A DNA stretch of 64,000 nucleotides from Nocardioides sp. JS614 (GCF_000015265.1 NC_008699.1:4774001-4838000); one strand, 5' to 3'. Shown: positions 7,923 through 16,397, numbered from the stretch's first letter. Notes: generated from the letters alone by a model not told the origin. A program made the numbers and translations.

Positions 7923-7944
7923 ACCGCGGTGAGACGATGCACCT

Positions 7945-9186
7945 ATGACGGGCACCGAGACCACCGAGGCGAGCATCCTGCCGCTCAGCGACACCCAGGC
8001 TCACGTCGAGCTGACCGAGTCCTACGCGGCGCACAACTACCACCCGCTGCGGGTGGTGCTGTCCTCCGGTGAGGGCGCCTGGGTCACCGACGTCGAGGGC
8101 CGTCGCTACCTCGACTGCCTGGCCGGCTACAGCGCGCTGAACTTCGGGCACTCCCACCCCCGCCTGGTCGCCCGGGCCACCGAGCAGCTGACCCGGCTGA
8201 CGCTGACCTCGCGGGCCTTCTACAACGACCAGCTCGGCCCGTTCGCGCGCGACCTCGCCGCGCTGACCGGCAAGGAGCTGATCCTGCCGATGAACTCCGG
8301 TGCCGAGGCCGTGGAGACCGCGATCAAGGTGGCCCGCAAGTGGGCCTACCTGGTCAAGGGGGTGCCGGAGTCGCAGGCGACGATCGTCGCGATGGAGGGC
8401 AACTTCCACGGCCGCACGACCACGATCGTCTCGTTCTCGAACGACGCGGCGGCCACGGCCCACTACGCGCCGTACACGCCCGGCTTCCGGCTGGTGCCGT
8501 ACGGCGACCTCGAGGCGCTCGCGGCCGCGGTCGACGAGACGACCGCCGCGGTGCTGCTCGAGCCGGTGCAGGGCGAGGCCGGCGTGATCGTGCCGCCCGA
8601 GGGCTACCTCCAGGGCGTGCGGGCGCTGTGCAACTCCAGCGGCGTGCTGATGCTGGCCGACGAGATCCAGTCCGGCCTGGCGCGCACCGGCCGGACCTTC
8701 GCCTGCGACCACGAGGACGTGGTCCCCGACGTCTACATCCTCGGCAAGGCGCTGGGCGGCGGCCTCTACCCGGTCTCGGCGATCGCCGCGGACGGCGACG
8801 TGCTCTCCGTGATCACCCCGGGCACCCACGGCTCGACCTTCGGCGGCAACCCGCTGGCGGCCGCGATCGGCCGCGAGGTGATCGCGATGCTGGACACCGG
8901 CGAGTTCCAGGAGCGCGCCGCGACCCTCGGCGCGCGGCTGGCGGCCGGCCTCGGCGGGCTGGTCGGCCAGGGCATCGACACGGTCCGCACCCGCGGGCTG
9001 TGGGCGGGGGTCGACATCAGCCCCGACCTGGCCACCGGGCGGCACGTGTGCGAGCAGCTGCTCGACCTCGGCATCCTCGCCAAGGAGGCGCACGGCCAGA
9101 CGGTGCGGCTCGCGCCGCCGCTGGTCGCCTCCGAGGACGACGTCGACCTGCTGGTCGGCGCGTTCGCGCAGATCTGCTCGGACTGA
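7945..9186 (+). CDS. rocD: Ornithine aminotransferase
   Basis: A 413-residue class III PLP aminotransferase. Motifs include YSALNFGHSHPRL (62-74), the SRAFYND segment (89-95), MNSGAEAVETAIKVARKWAY (116-135), LADEIQSGLARTGR (237-250) and YILGKALGGGLYPVSA, in which Lys268 should bind PLP. The SRAFYN and NSGAEAVETA signatures are those of ornithine delta-aminotransferase, which makes glutamate semialdehyde from ornithine and 2-oxoglutarate in arginine/ornithine breakdown. No arginase or pyrroline carboxylate dehydrogenase gene is adjacent. It converges on the sialidase-like gene with a hairpin between them. Confidence 0.88.
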   Translation: MTGTETTEASILPLSDTQAHVELTESYAAHNYHPLRVVLSSGEGAWVTDVEGRRYLDCLAGYSALNFGHSHPRLVARATEQLTRLTLTSRAFYNDQLGPFARDLAALTGKELILPMNSGAEAVETAIKVARKWAYLVKGVPESQATIVAMEGNFHGRTTTIVSFSNDAAATAHYAPYTPGFRLVPYGDLEALAAAVDETTAAVLLEPVQGEAGVIVPPEGYLQGVRALCNSSGVLMLADEIQSGLARTGRTFACDHEDVVPDVYILGKALGGGLYPVSAIAADGDVLSVITPGTHGSTFGGNPLAAAIGREVIAMLDTGEFQERAATLGARLAAGLGGLVGQGIDTVRTRGLWAGVDISPDLATGRHVCEQLLDLGILAKEAHGQTVRLAPPLVASEDDVDLLVGAFAQICSD

Positions 9187-9201
9187 GGCTGAGCGCCGCG
9201 C

Positions 9202-9234
9202 CGTGGGGGCGGACCGGTCGGCCCGACCCCCACG
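9202..9234. terminator. Bidirectional hairpin between rocD and the sialidase-like gene
   Basis: CGTGGGGG (9202-9209) and CCCCCACG (9227-9234) form an eight-base-pair stem around a 17-base loop, in the 63-base gap between two convergent genes. There is no U-run, which is common for actinobacterial terminators. Confidence 0.55.
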
Positions 9235-9249
9235 CGCGTCCGTGGCTGC

Positions 9250-11103
9250 TCAGTGGCTGAACGCCGCGCCGAAGACGTCCTGGTCGAGGCCTCCCGCGTT
9301 CGGGCAAGTGTCGGCGCCGAAGCTGCCGTCCGTGCTCGCGGTCCGGCACTGCAGGACGTCGAACCCCTCCCCACCGTCGTAGCGCGGGTCGTCACCGCCG
9401 ACCACCTGCCGGGTGTCGGTCCAGGTGCCGAAGGCGAAGTTCCCGACGCTCGACACGTAGTTGTAGTCGCCGTGGAACGGGACCCGGCGGTCACCGAACA
9501 TCTCGTAGTTCGGCAGCTGCGAGCCCGACGACAACCGGACCAGCGACCAGGTCGTGCCGCCGTCGGCCGAGGACGCGCCGTACGTGTCGAGCCCGATCGT
9601 CGGCAGGTGGAAGCCGGCGTCGTCGGTCGCCGACGCGTTGCCCGGCGGGTTCTGGACGCTGTAGCCGGGGTCGTTGCGGCTGTCGTGCCAGAGCGCGAAC
9701 AGGTATCCGCCGTCGGCGCTGATGTCCGGGAACAGCTGGTGACCGACCGGGGTCGGTGCGAGCAGCCGCGGCGTCGCCCAGCCGCCGTCGCCGACCTTCA
9801 TGGTCAGGTAGACCGCACCCTGTCCGACCATCAGCGTGCCGTTGCGCACCGGTGCGGTGTTGTACGTCGACGTCGACGGGACCTCGGTCGAGGGGATCGT
9901 GGCGTCGTACACCATGTAGACGGTGTTGGAGGCGTCCGCGGGGTCGGCGGTGATCCTCGGCTGGCTGTCGTGCCGGAAGAACACGAAGCCGCTCCGGCAC
10001 GCGAAGGGGCCGGAGCCGCAGTCGCGGGAGTCTCCGGCCGAGCCGGGCTCCACGTCGGACTCCGGACCGTCGGCGTGCTCGAACGCGTCCTCGTGCGCCT
10101 GCTGGGCCGCCTCGGGGTGGCCCGCCGAGTCGGCGGCGTCGAAGCCGTCGAACTCCGCCGCCACAGCGGGCTTGGTGAAGCTGCGGCCGCCGTCGGTCGA
10201 GCGGACCCACAGCATCGCGTCGTGGCCGGTGGCGCGACTGCCCACCGTGCCGTTCCATGCGACGTAGACCGTGCCGTCCCGGGTCACCGCGATGTCGGCG
10301 AACTGGTTGCCGAGCGAGCCCTCGGAGATCCGGGTCGGGTTGCTGAAGGTCCGCCCGTGGTCGGTGGACCGGGCGAACATGATCTCGTTGTTGCCGCCCC
10401 CCTGGAACACGCTCCAGGCGACGTAGACGTTGCCGGCGAACGCGCTCGACAGTCCCCGGTCGACCTCGATCGAGGTCTTGTCGTTGAACTTCCCGGACAG
10501 CGCCGGGGTGCCCTTGCCGACGATCACCGTGCGCACGTAGTGCGCGGCGTGCTGGTCGTAGGTCGCGACCCAGACGCTGCCGTTCTGGGGCGCAACGCGG
10601 TTGAACGCGTTGCCCATGTAGAACAGGCGGCCGTCGCGGTCCCACGCCTGTACCGGGTCACCGGCGTTGGTGATGCCGCGCTGGTGCAGCGGGCTCGCGA
10701 GGCCCTCCGCCGAGCTGTCGGTGGGGTAGCCGGGCAGCAGCGAGTCCGTCCAGGTGCCGCCCCCGTCGGTGGACCGGTAGAAGCCGGCCCAGGTGCCACC
10801 GGCGAGCTCGACGGTGCAGTAGTCGTTCGACCCGGAGGTGACGATGCTCGGGTTGCCGGGGTCGACCGCGGCGGTCGGCTCGTTCTGCTGCCGGCGGTTG
10901 GTGCCGCAGGTGGTGATGGCGTCTCCGGTCGACGGCGCCGCGCCGTTGGCCTTCACGTAGGGGCTGTCGACGCTGACCGGGCCGTCGGGCCCGGCGGCGG
11001 CCTCGGCGACCGAGGCGAGGGCGAGCGGAAGGACGGCGGCCGAGACGGCTGCGAGCACTGCGATGCCTCGGTGGAGGCGGCTGGGGTGACGGTGGATGGC
11101 CAT
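9250..11103 (-). CDS. Secreted sialidase-fold (BNR repeat) protein
   Basis: A 617-residue exported protein. The ATG at 11103 is chosen because a signal peptide with an Ala/Leu-rich core (about residues 12-36, ending EAAAG) follows it and a GGGAG ribosome site precedes it. The mature part carries several Asp-box motifs: RSTDGGGTWTD, RSTDHGRTFSN, RSTDGGRSFTK and SADGGTTWSLV. These mark the six-bladed propeller of sialidases and related exo-acting hydrolases. Two Cys-rich spots (DYCTVEL; DSRDCGSGPFACRSG) suggest disulfides. I cannot identify the Arg triad of a true sialidase, so it may be a non-enzymatic propeller or another glycosidase. Confidence 0.75.
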   Translation of the reverse strand: MAIHRHPSRLHRGIAVLAAVSAAVLPLALASVAEAAAGPDGPVSVDSPYVKANGAAPSTGDAITTCGTNRRQQNEPTAAVDPGNPSIVTSGSNDYCTVELAGGTWAGFYRSTDGGGTWTDSLLPGYPTDSSAEGLASPLHQRGITNAGDPVQAWDRDGRLFYMGNAFNRVAPQNGSVWVATYDQHAAHYVRTVIVGKGTPALSGKFNDKTSIEVDRGLSSAFAGNVYVAWSVFQGGGNNEIMFARSTDHGRTFSNPTRISEGSLGNQFADIAVTRDGTVYVAWNGTVGSRATGHDAMLWVRSTDGGRSFTKPAVAAEFDGFDAADSAGHPEAAQQAHEDAFEHADGPESDVEPGSAGDSRDCGSGPFACRSGFVFFRHDSQPRITADPADASNTVYMVYDATIPSTEVPSTSTYNTAPVRNGTLMVGQGAVYLTMKVGDGGWATPRLLAPTPVGHQLFPDISADGGYLFALWHDSRNDPGYSVQNPPGNASATDDAGFHLPTIGLDTYGASSADGGTTWSLVRLSSGSQLPNYEMFGDRRVPFHGDYNYVSSVGNFAFGTWTDTRQVVGGDDPRYDGGEGFDVLQCRTASTDGSFGADTCPNAGGLDQDVFGAAFSH

Positions 11104-11580
11104 GACTCTCCCGAAAAGAAGCGATGGCGCGGCATCGTGATCGGTGCCGTGGGTCCGACCGGGATCCGCGCTGGTGGGGCGGAGCCGGCGTGAGCCATCT
11201 CGCAACGTACGCCGCGGGGCGCCCGTCGTCACCCTCCGAGCTCCGGTGGTTGCGGCGGGCGGCGGCTAGCTGGCTGTAGGTCGCGTCAAGTCTCAAGGTG
11301 GGCAGGGTCCAGCGGCTCCGGGCCGCGGAGTTGATGTTGGTGCTGTTTGGTCGGTCGTGCTGGCTGTTGGGGTGCCGGGCGCCCACGCTGACGTATGCGA
11401 CCTCGCCTGTGGACGGGTCGTCTGGCTTCGTTCGGGCTGCCGCAAGGGCGAAGGACCCGGGCGCCAAGCTAGCAGCGGCATAACGTCTTGCGGCGTCTGC
11501 CATAGCGAATGCGGCGTCTGGTCCGGGTCCTTCGTGCCCACGAGCCTGACACGACCGGCCGGAGTTGTGAAGTGCTGGCC
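11104..11580. other. 477-bp gene-free stretch: upstream of sialidase gene and 3' flank of the IS110 element
   Basis: The part next to the sialidase gene (11104-11280) should hold its promoter. The part next to the transposase (about 11281-11580) looks less GC-rich and unlike its surroundings. It holds a 12-bp inverted repeat, CGAAGGACCCGG (11449-11460) and CCGGGTCCTTCG (11523-11534), enclosing 62 bases in which the ten-base motif AGACGCCGCA occurs twice on the complement. This is most simply the non-coding end of the insertion sequence. No convincing protein-coding frame is present. Confidence 0.6.
11449..11534 (-). ncRNA. Possible structured (bridge-like) RNA in the IS110 3' flank
   Basis: A 12-bp perfect stem closes a 62-nt interior with two AGACGCCGCA repeats and paired short motifs, read on the transposase strand. 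IS110-family recombinases are known to use an element-encoded bridge RNA from their non-coding end; in the IS1111 subgroup that end is downstream of the gene. The assignment here rests only on position and inverted repeats. Confidence 0.3.
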
Positions 11581-12810
11581 TCAGCCCTCCCGGATCCACC
11601 TGCTGGGATCGTAAGTGCTCTGGTCGCGGACCAGAGCGAACGCGATCCGGTTCGCGCGGTTGGCCATCGCGCAGGCGATGACCAGACCCTTCTTGCCACG
11701 GTCACGAAGCTGCGCACCGTAGACCTTGGCGGCGGGCTCACTGAGCCACAACCCCACTCCCAGGTCGATCAGCGCGCGACGCAGCTCGACACTGCCCTCG
11801 CGGCTGATGACACTGTCGCGACGTCTTCCGGCGGACTCGTACTGGATCGGGTTGAGTCCGGCGGTGCGGTAGATCTGCCGGTGGTTGTCGAATCGGGCCG
11901 GGTCCCCCAGGGCGCCGCCGTAGTTTCCGGCCCGGACCGCGCCCCATCCTGGGACCGTCAGCAGCGGCGCGAACGGGCTACGGGGCAGCAGTCGAGCCAG
12001 CTGCTCGGTGGCCTGGTCGACTTGCGCGTCCAGGTCGTCGAGCAGCGCGAGGTCAGCGGCAAGGACGGCGCGGGCGACAGCTGCATCGGTGGTGGGCAAC
12101 GCATCGCGAGCGGCTTGGACCAGCCTGTCAGCCACGGGCCGGCGGATCTGCAGGCCCCGGGTCGCTCCGAAGCGGATGAACCGGCTGCTGCCCAACGCGG
12201 CCAGCCGTGCCGGATCGGGGAACTCTGTGGCGACAAGCCGGCCGACCTTGGTGGCCAGCACATTCGGCAGCGCCAGGGTCAGCCCGGGGAAGGTCCGGTC
12301 CAGATGTCCGAGCAGCTGGTTCTTCGTCGCTGTCCGCAACGCCACCCGGCCGACCCGATGCGCCGACCACGCCGTCAACTCCCCGAACACCAGCGAGCGG
12401 TCCCGGACCGGCTGACCGCGACCGGCCAGCAGCAGCTCGGTCATCGCCTGAAGATCGATCACGTCGGTCTTGATGGTGCGTTTGCCCAGCACCCGACGCT
12501 GCTCGGTGACATGACCCGGATTGAGCTCGAGCACCTCCCAGGTCCCCGGCCACGCCCCTGTCATCAGCAACGGCCGGTGGTAATGCCCGGCCGCCTCGAT
12601 ACCGACCTTGACCACCGCATCGATCGGGAGCAACCGGGCGATGTCGGCCACGACCTGTGCCAGCGACGGCCCGGTCATCGGGCAGCCGGTCCGCGGCTTG
12701 AGGAGCAATGTCCGGGTGGCATCGGTGACCGAGAACGCGAACTCAGTCTTGCCAACATCGACCGCGACGACGACCGTCGACAACGTGACCGGAACAGCCT
12801 GAACAACCAT
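11581..12810 (-). CDS. IS110-family transposase
   Basis: A 409-residue DEDD recombinase. The N-terminal RuvC-like domain starts with VVVAVDVGKTEFAFSV, continues with VGIEAAGHYHRPLL and KTDVIDLQAMTELL, which supply the acidic residues. The C-terminal transposase_20 domain shows LLTVPGWGAVRAGNYGG, HRQIYRTAGLNPIQYES and ISREGSVELRRALIDLG, including the conserved Ser. The ATG at 12810 is preferred over an upstream in-frame start because GGAGGTGG lies six bases ahead of it and the resulting length fits the family. The gene looks intact, so the element may be active. It reads with zwf, which lies immediately upstream on the same strand. Confidence 0.92.
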   Translation of the reverse strand: MVVQAVPVTLSTVVVAVDVGKTEFAFSVTDATRTLLLKPRTGCPMTGPSLAQVVADIARLLPIDAVVKVGIEAAGHYHRPLLMTGAWPGTWEVLELNPGHVTEQRRVLGKRTIKTDVIDLQAMTELLLAGRGQPVRDRSLVFGELTAWSAHRVGRVALRTATKNQLLGHLDRTFPGLTLALPNVLATKVGRLVATEFPDPARLAALGSSRFIRFGATRGLQIRRPVADRLVQAARDALPTTDAAVARAVLAADLALLDDLDAQVDQATEQLARLLPRSPFAPLLTVPGWGAVRAGNYGGALGDPARFDNHRQIYRTAGLNPIQYESAGRRRDSVISREGSVELRRALIDLGVGLWLSEPAAKVYGAQLRDRGKKGLVIACAMANRANRIAFALVRDQSTYDPSRWIREG

Positions 12811-12895
12811 TGGACCCACCTCCGGGGGCGCCGGAAGGCCACGGCGCGCCAACGCCCGACCCTCAGATGAAGAGAACCTGTCGGTCCCTTCCAAG

Positions 12896-12909
12896 CACCT
12901 CCGGAGGTG
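12896..12909. other. 14-bp perfect palindrome between zwf and the IS110 transposase
   Basis: CACCTCCGGAGGTG reads the same on both strands. It lies 36 bases past the zwf stop and 86 bases before the transposase start. It could be a weak terminator, part of the IS 5' end, or a recombinase recognition site. Confidence 0.4.
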
Positions 12910-12944
12910 TCCGTGAAGGACTACCCCGACCTATATCAGCGAAG

Positions 12945-14393
12945 CTAGGCGTCGTACGGGTCCTTGGACTCGCGCCAGGACCGCTCGAACGGCAGTCGCC
13001 AGGCGTGCGGGGCGATCAGCTGGTGGATCGCGTTGGGCCCCCAGCTGCCGGGCGCGTAGGTGCGCACCGGGGGCGGGTTCTCCAGCAGCGGCATCGACTT
13101 CTCCCACAGGGTCTCGATGCCGTCGGCGGTCGTGAACAGCGTGTGGTCGCCGCGGATCGCGTCGTGGATCAGCCGCTCGTAGGCCTCCAGCACCCCGCCC
13201 GACGACATCGTCTCGTGGGTGGCGAACTGCATGGAGAGCTTCTCCAGCTTCATGCCTGGACCGGGACGCTTGCCGTAGAAGGACAGCGACATCCGCGACT
13301 GGTCGGCCAGGTCGAAGGTGAGGTGGTCGGGGCCCTGGGTGCCGGCGTTGGACCCGGCCGGGAACATCGCCAGCGGCGGCTCCTTGAACGCGATCGAGAT
13401 GATCCGCGCCCCCTCGGCCAGCTTCTTCCCGGTGCGCAGGAAGAACGGCACCCCGGCCCAGCGCCAGTTGTCGATCTCGACCTTGAGGGCCACGAACGTC
13501 TCGGTGTCGGAGTCGTCGGCGACCTCGGGGTGGTCGCGGTAGCCGGCGTACTGGCCGCGCACCACGTTCCGCGGCTCGATCGGGCGCATCGAACGGAACA
13601 CCTTGAGCTTCTCGTCGCTGATCGGGTCCGGCGCGAGCGACGTCGGCGGCTCCATCGCCATGAACGCGAGCACCTGCATCAGGTGGGTGACGACCATGTC
13701 GCGGTAGGCGCCGGTGGTCTCGTAGAACCTGGTGCGGCCCTCGAGGCCGAGGGTCTCGGGTACGTCGATCTGCACGTGGTCGATGAAGTTGCGGTTCCAG
13801 ATCGGCTCGAACAGGCCGTTCGCGAAGCGGAAGGCGAGGATGTTCTGGGCCGCCTCCTTGCCGAGGAAGTGGTCGATGCGGAAGATCTGGCTCTCGTCGA
13901 AGACCTCGTGCAGCCGGGCGTTGAGCCGCTCGGCCGAGGCCAGGTCGGTGCCGAACGGCTTCTCCATGACGATCCGCGAGTGCGCGGCCAGGCCCGCCTC
14001 GTCGAGCTGGCGGACCACGTCGAGCGCGGCCTTCGGCGGCACGCTGAGGTAGTGCAGGCAGTCGACGTCGCGGCCCGGTGCGCCCAGGTCGGCCCGGCAG
14101 CCGCGGACCGCCTCGGCGAGGGCGGCCGGGCCGGCGGACTGGGGGACGTAGCGCAGCATCCGGCTGAACCGGGCCCAGTCCGCCTCGTCGAACCGGCTCT
14201 GCCCGAACTCCTCGCAGGCGGTCCGGGCGATCTTCACGAACGTCTCGGTGTCGACGTCCTCCAGCGACGTGCCGACGATGCGGGCGTCCTGGATCAGGCC
14301 GGCCTGCCACAGGCGGAGCAGCCCCGGCAACAGCTTGCGCCGGGAGAGGTCGCCGGTGGCTCCGAAGAGCACGATGACGTGCGGGTTCTCCAT
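12945..14393 (-). CDS. zwf: Glucose-6-phosphate dehydrogenase
   Basis: A 482-residue enzyme of normal length. The nucleotide-binding GATGDLSRRKLLPGLL (11-26), MEKPFGTD (143-150) and the active-site RIDHFLGKE (172-180) are intact; the His in DHFLGK acts as catalytic base and the Lys binds the substrate phosphate. It oxidises glucose 6-phosphate to the lactone with NADP+ at the start of the pentose phosphate pathway. The ATG at 14393 is supported by TACCCT six bases upstream (leaderless pattern). No opcA, tal or tkt gene is next to it, so this may be a second zwf or a separated locus. An IS110 element sits directly downstream. Confidence 0.93.
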   Translation of the reverse strand: MENPHVIVLFGATGDLSRRKLLPGLLRLWQAGLIQDARIVGTSLEDVDTETFVKIARTACEEFGQSRFDEADWARFSRMLRYVPQSAGPAALAEAVRGCRADLGAPGRDVDCLHYLSVPPKAALDVVRQLDEAGLAAHSRIVMEKPFGTDLASAERLNARLHEVFDESQIFRIDHFLGKEAAQNILAFRFANGLFEPIWNRNFIDHVQIDVPETLGLEGRTRFYETTGAYRDMVVTHLMQVLAFMAMEPPTSLAPDPISDEKLKVFRSMRPIEPRNVVRGQYAGYRDHPEVADDSDTETFVALKVEIDNWRWAGVPFFLRTGKKLAEGARIISIAFKEPPLAMFPAGSNAGTQGPDHLTFDLADQSRMSLSFYGKRPGPGMKLEKLSMQFATHETMSSGGVLEAYERLIHDAIRGDHTLFTTADGIETLWEKSMPLLENPPPVRTYAPGSWGPNAIHQLIAPHAWRLPFERSWRESKDPYDA

Positions 14394-14424
14394 CCGTCGA
14401 GGGTAGCCAGGCGGGTGGAACGGC

Positions 14425-15738
14425 TCAGCCGAGCGCAGCCAGCAGCCGGTCGGCCTTCCAGCGGGACTCGGCGTACTCCTCGGCGACCTCGGAGCGGACC
14501 GTGATCCCGCCGCCGGTGCCGAGCAGGTAGGCGCCGTCGCCGGTGCTGGCGAGGCTGCGGATGACCACGCCGAGGTCGGCGCGGCCGTCGGCGCAGACCC
14601 AGCCGAAGGCGCCGGCGTACGGGCCGCGCTCGGTGGCCTCGACCTGCTCGATCACCTGCATGGTGCGCAGCTTCGGCGCGCCGGTCATCGAGCCGGCCGG
14701 GAACAGCGCGCGCAGCGCCTGCACCGTGCTGACGTCGTCGCGCAGCTCGCCGCGGACGGTGCTGACCAGCTGGTGCACGGTCGCGTAGGACTCGACGTCC
14801 ATCAGCGCCGGCACGCTCACGGTCCCCGGGCGGCACACCATCGAGAGGTCGTTGCGGAGCAGGTCGACGATCATCAGGTTCTCGGCGCGGAACTTCGAGT
14901 CGGTCGCGAGCCGGTGCCGGCTGGCCTCGTCCTCGGCGGGGGTCGCGCCGCGCAGCGTGGTGCCCTTGATCGGCTTGGTCTCGATGCTCCGGTCGGCGGT
15001 CACCAGCGCGTAGCGCTCCGGGCTGGAGCTGAGCAGCCAGGCCCGGGCGTCCGGCACGTCGCGGACATCGTGCTGGAGGAACCCGGCGTACGGCGCCGGG
15101 TTGAGCTCGCGCAGCCTCAGGTACGCCGTCACCGGGTCCACCCCGCTGCGATGCGCCAGCCGGTAGGTCAGGTTGACCTCGTAGCTGTTCCCCGCCCGCA
15201 GCTGCTCCTGCACCTCCTCGAACGCGGTGGCGTAGGCGGGCGGGGCCGGGTCGGTTTCCCCGGTGAACCGGGGAAACCGGAACTGTTGGGCCGGAACTTC
15301 CCCCAGGAAGTTCCGGGATTGCCCGCCCAGTCCGTGGTCGAAGAACCGGACGCCCGCCGGCCGCATCCACACGGCGTCGGGCAGGCCGGGACCGGTCGAG
15401 GCGGGCAGGTCCGGGCGGCAGGCGTAGCCGAGGTAGCCCACCCAGTGGTCATCGGGCGCGCCGGCGGCCAGCTCGGCCTCGAGTACGACGAACACGTCGT
15501 CGCCGACCACCTCGCAGCTGCCGCCGACGTGCCGGCGCACCTCCCGGCGGGCCGCGGAGTAGGTCAGCGACACGTCGTCCTCGCCCAGCCAGCCGACCAT
15601 CGACCGACGACCCGACCACTCCCGGGCACCGCCACCGTCGAGCCAGAAGCAGCGCGGGTACGCCGCCGCCACGCCGCGGAAGAACGCCACCGGGTCGCGT
15701 GCGGGATCGAGGGCGGGGTCGAGGGCGGGGTCGCTCAC
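14425..15738 (-). CDS. pabB: Aminodeoxychorismate synthase component I carrying an embedded repeat element
   Basis: A 437-residue chorismate-binding enzyme. The N-terminal domain ends around residue 135; the catalytic domain starts near AFEEVQEQLRAGNSYEVNL (172-190) and contains SSSPERY, the IETKPIKGTTLRG signature, NLMIVDLLRNDLS and AGSMTGAPKLRTM. With PabA it turns chorismate and glutamine into aminodeoxychorismate for folate. Residues 142-162, in the linker between domains, are encoded by a complete copy of the 62-bp repeat. The first residues are a 12-nt repeat (D-P-A-L). The GTG at 15738 is used because it overlaps the pabA stop. No lyase (pabC) gene is adjacent. Confidence 0.9.
   Translation of the reverse strand: MSDPALDPALDPARDPVAFFRGVAAAYPRCFWLDGGGAREWSGRRSMVGWLGEDDVSLTYSAARREVRRHVGGSCEVVGDDVFVVLEAELAAGAPDDHWVGYLGYACRPDLPASTGPGLPDAVWMRPAGVRFFDHGLGGQSRNFLGEVPAQQFRFPRFTGETDPAPPAYATAFEEVQEQLRAGNSYEVNLTYRLAHRSGVDPVTAYLRLRELNPAPYAGFLQHDVRDVPDARAWLLSSSPERYALVTADRSIETKPIKGTTLRGATPAEDEASRHRLATDSKFRAENLMIVDLLRNDLSMVCRPGTVSVPALMDVESYATVHQLVSTVRGELRDDVSTVQALRALFPAGSMTGAPKLRTMQVIEQVEATERGPYAGAFGWVCADGRADLGVVIRSLASTGDGAYLLGTGGGITVRSEVAEEYAESRWKADRLLAALG
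15253..15314 (+). repeat. 62-bp two-hairpin repeat, copy B (family 1), inside pabB
   Basis: This is the full 62-bp unit in the same orientation as copy A. Hairpin 1 is 15253-15278 with a GA centre. Hairpin 2 has here become an almost perfect stem: CCGGAACTTCC (15291-15301) pairs with GGAAGTTCCGG (15306-15316) around CCCA. It is translated in frame as part of PabB (residues 142-162) without a stop codon. Confidence 0.92.
15697..15732 (-). repeat. 12-nt repeat, three units, at the 5' end of pabB
   Basis: Three 12-base units, GACCCCGCCCTC twice and the diverged GATCCCGCACGC, encode D-P-A-L, D-P-A-L, D-P-A-R directly after the start codon. A fourth, further diverged unit may follow. Confidence 0.8.
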
Positions 15739-16298
15739 GACAGCCCCAGGAAGTTCGCCACCAGCGCCGCACCGTGCGCGGAGAGGATCGACTCCGGGTG
15801 GAACTGCACGCCCTCCAGGGGCAACGTCCGGTGCCGCACGCCCATCACCACGTCGCCGGCCCACGCGGTCACCTCGAGCACCTCGGGCACCGCCAGCGCC
15901 GCGAGCGAATGGTAGCGGACCACCGGGAACGACGGCGGCAGCCCGGCGAACACCCCGCGGCCGTCGTGGGTCACCCGCGCCACCTCGCCGTGCGCCGGCT
16001 CGACCCGCCCGACGGTCCCGCCGTACGTCGTCACCAGGCCCTGCATGCCCAGGCACACGCCGAGCACCGGCCGGGCCGCGCGCCGCAGCACCTCACCACC
16101 CACCGCGAAGTCGGCCGGCACGGCCGGGTGGCCCGGTCCCGGCGAGAGCACCACGTGGCTGAACGCGAGCACCTCCTCGGCGGACACCTCGTCGTGCTGG
16201 ACGACCGCGGGCAGCCCACCGGTCACGGACGCGACCAGGTGCACGAGGTTCCACGTGTAGGAGTCGTGGTGGTCGACCACGACGACGTCCGGGACCAC
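15735..16298 (-). CDS. pabA: Aminodeoxychorismate synthase glutamine amidotransferase
   Basis: A 187-residue class I glutamine amidotransferase. The triad is visible as Cys in LGVCLGMQGL and the His/Glu pair in GVQFHPESIL. DHHDSYTWNLVHL at the N-terminus and SPGPGHP match the PabA/TrpG family. It releases ammonia from glutamine and feeds it to PabB. The overlap with pabB makes the para-aminobenzoate role more likely than anthranilate. The GTG start at 16298 is preceded six bases upstream by TAGGTT, a leaderless-type -10. A hairpin with a six-C loop lies just upstream. Confidence 0.9.
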   Translation of the reverse strand: MVPDVVVVDHHDSYTWNLVHLVASVTGGLPAVVQHDEVSAEEVLAFSHVVLSPGPGHPAVPADFAVGGEVLRRAARPVLGVCLGMQGLVTTYGGTVGRVEPAHGEVARVTHDGRGVFAGLPPSFPVVRYHSLAALAVPEVLEVTAWAGDVVMGVRHRTLPLEGVQFHPESILSAHGAALVANFLGLS

Positions 16299-16325
16299 GC
16301 GCGCAACCTACTCCAGGGACGGGAC

Positions 16326-16363
16326 GGGCCCGATGAAGCTGGGGGGCAGTCTTCACCGGGCCC
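16326..16363 (-). terminator. Strong hairpin with a six-C loop between the PhzE-like gene and pabA
   Basis: On the complement, GGGCCCGGTGAAG pairs with CTTCATCGGGCCC (13 pairs, one G-U in RNA) around a 12-base loop containing CCCCCC. It lies 34 bases beyond the stop of the PhzE-like gene and just before the pabA promoter. It may terminate the upstream transcript; the C-rich loop also recalls the 6C small RNA motif of actinobacteria, though only one such loop is present. Confidence 0.5.
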
Positions 16364-16397
16364 ATGAGCGGGTTCCCGCCGTGCTACGCCGCCAAGC

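Larger units (their letters stand above)
11204..12944 (-). mobile_element. IS110-family insertion sequence (ends approximate)
   Basis: The element is defined by its transposase gene (11581-12810). IS110 elements have no clear terminal inverted repeats, so the ends can only be bounded: the right end lies before the zwf stop at 12945 and the left end lies between the sialidase start and the transposase stop. Both neighbours are intact, so insertion was intergenic. The longer flank, up to about 477 bp, is on the 3' side of the transposase; the 5' flank is at most 134 bp. Confidence 0.7.

Noticed and set aside
12896..12909. The CACCTCCGGAGGTG palindrome as an IS end
   Set aside because: IS110 elements lack clear terminal repeats and no partner was found at the other side, so it was listed only as a palindrome.
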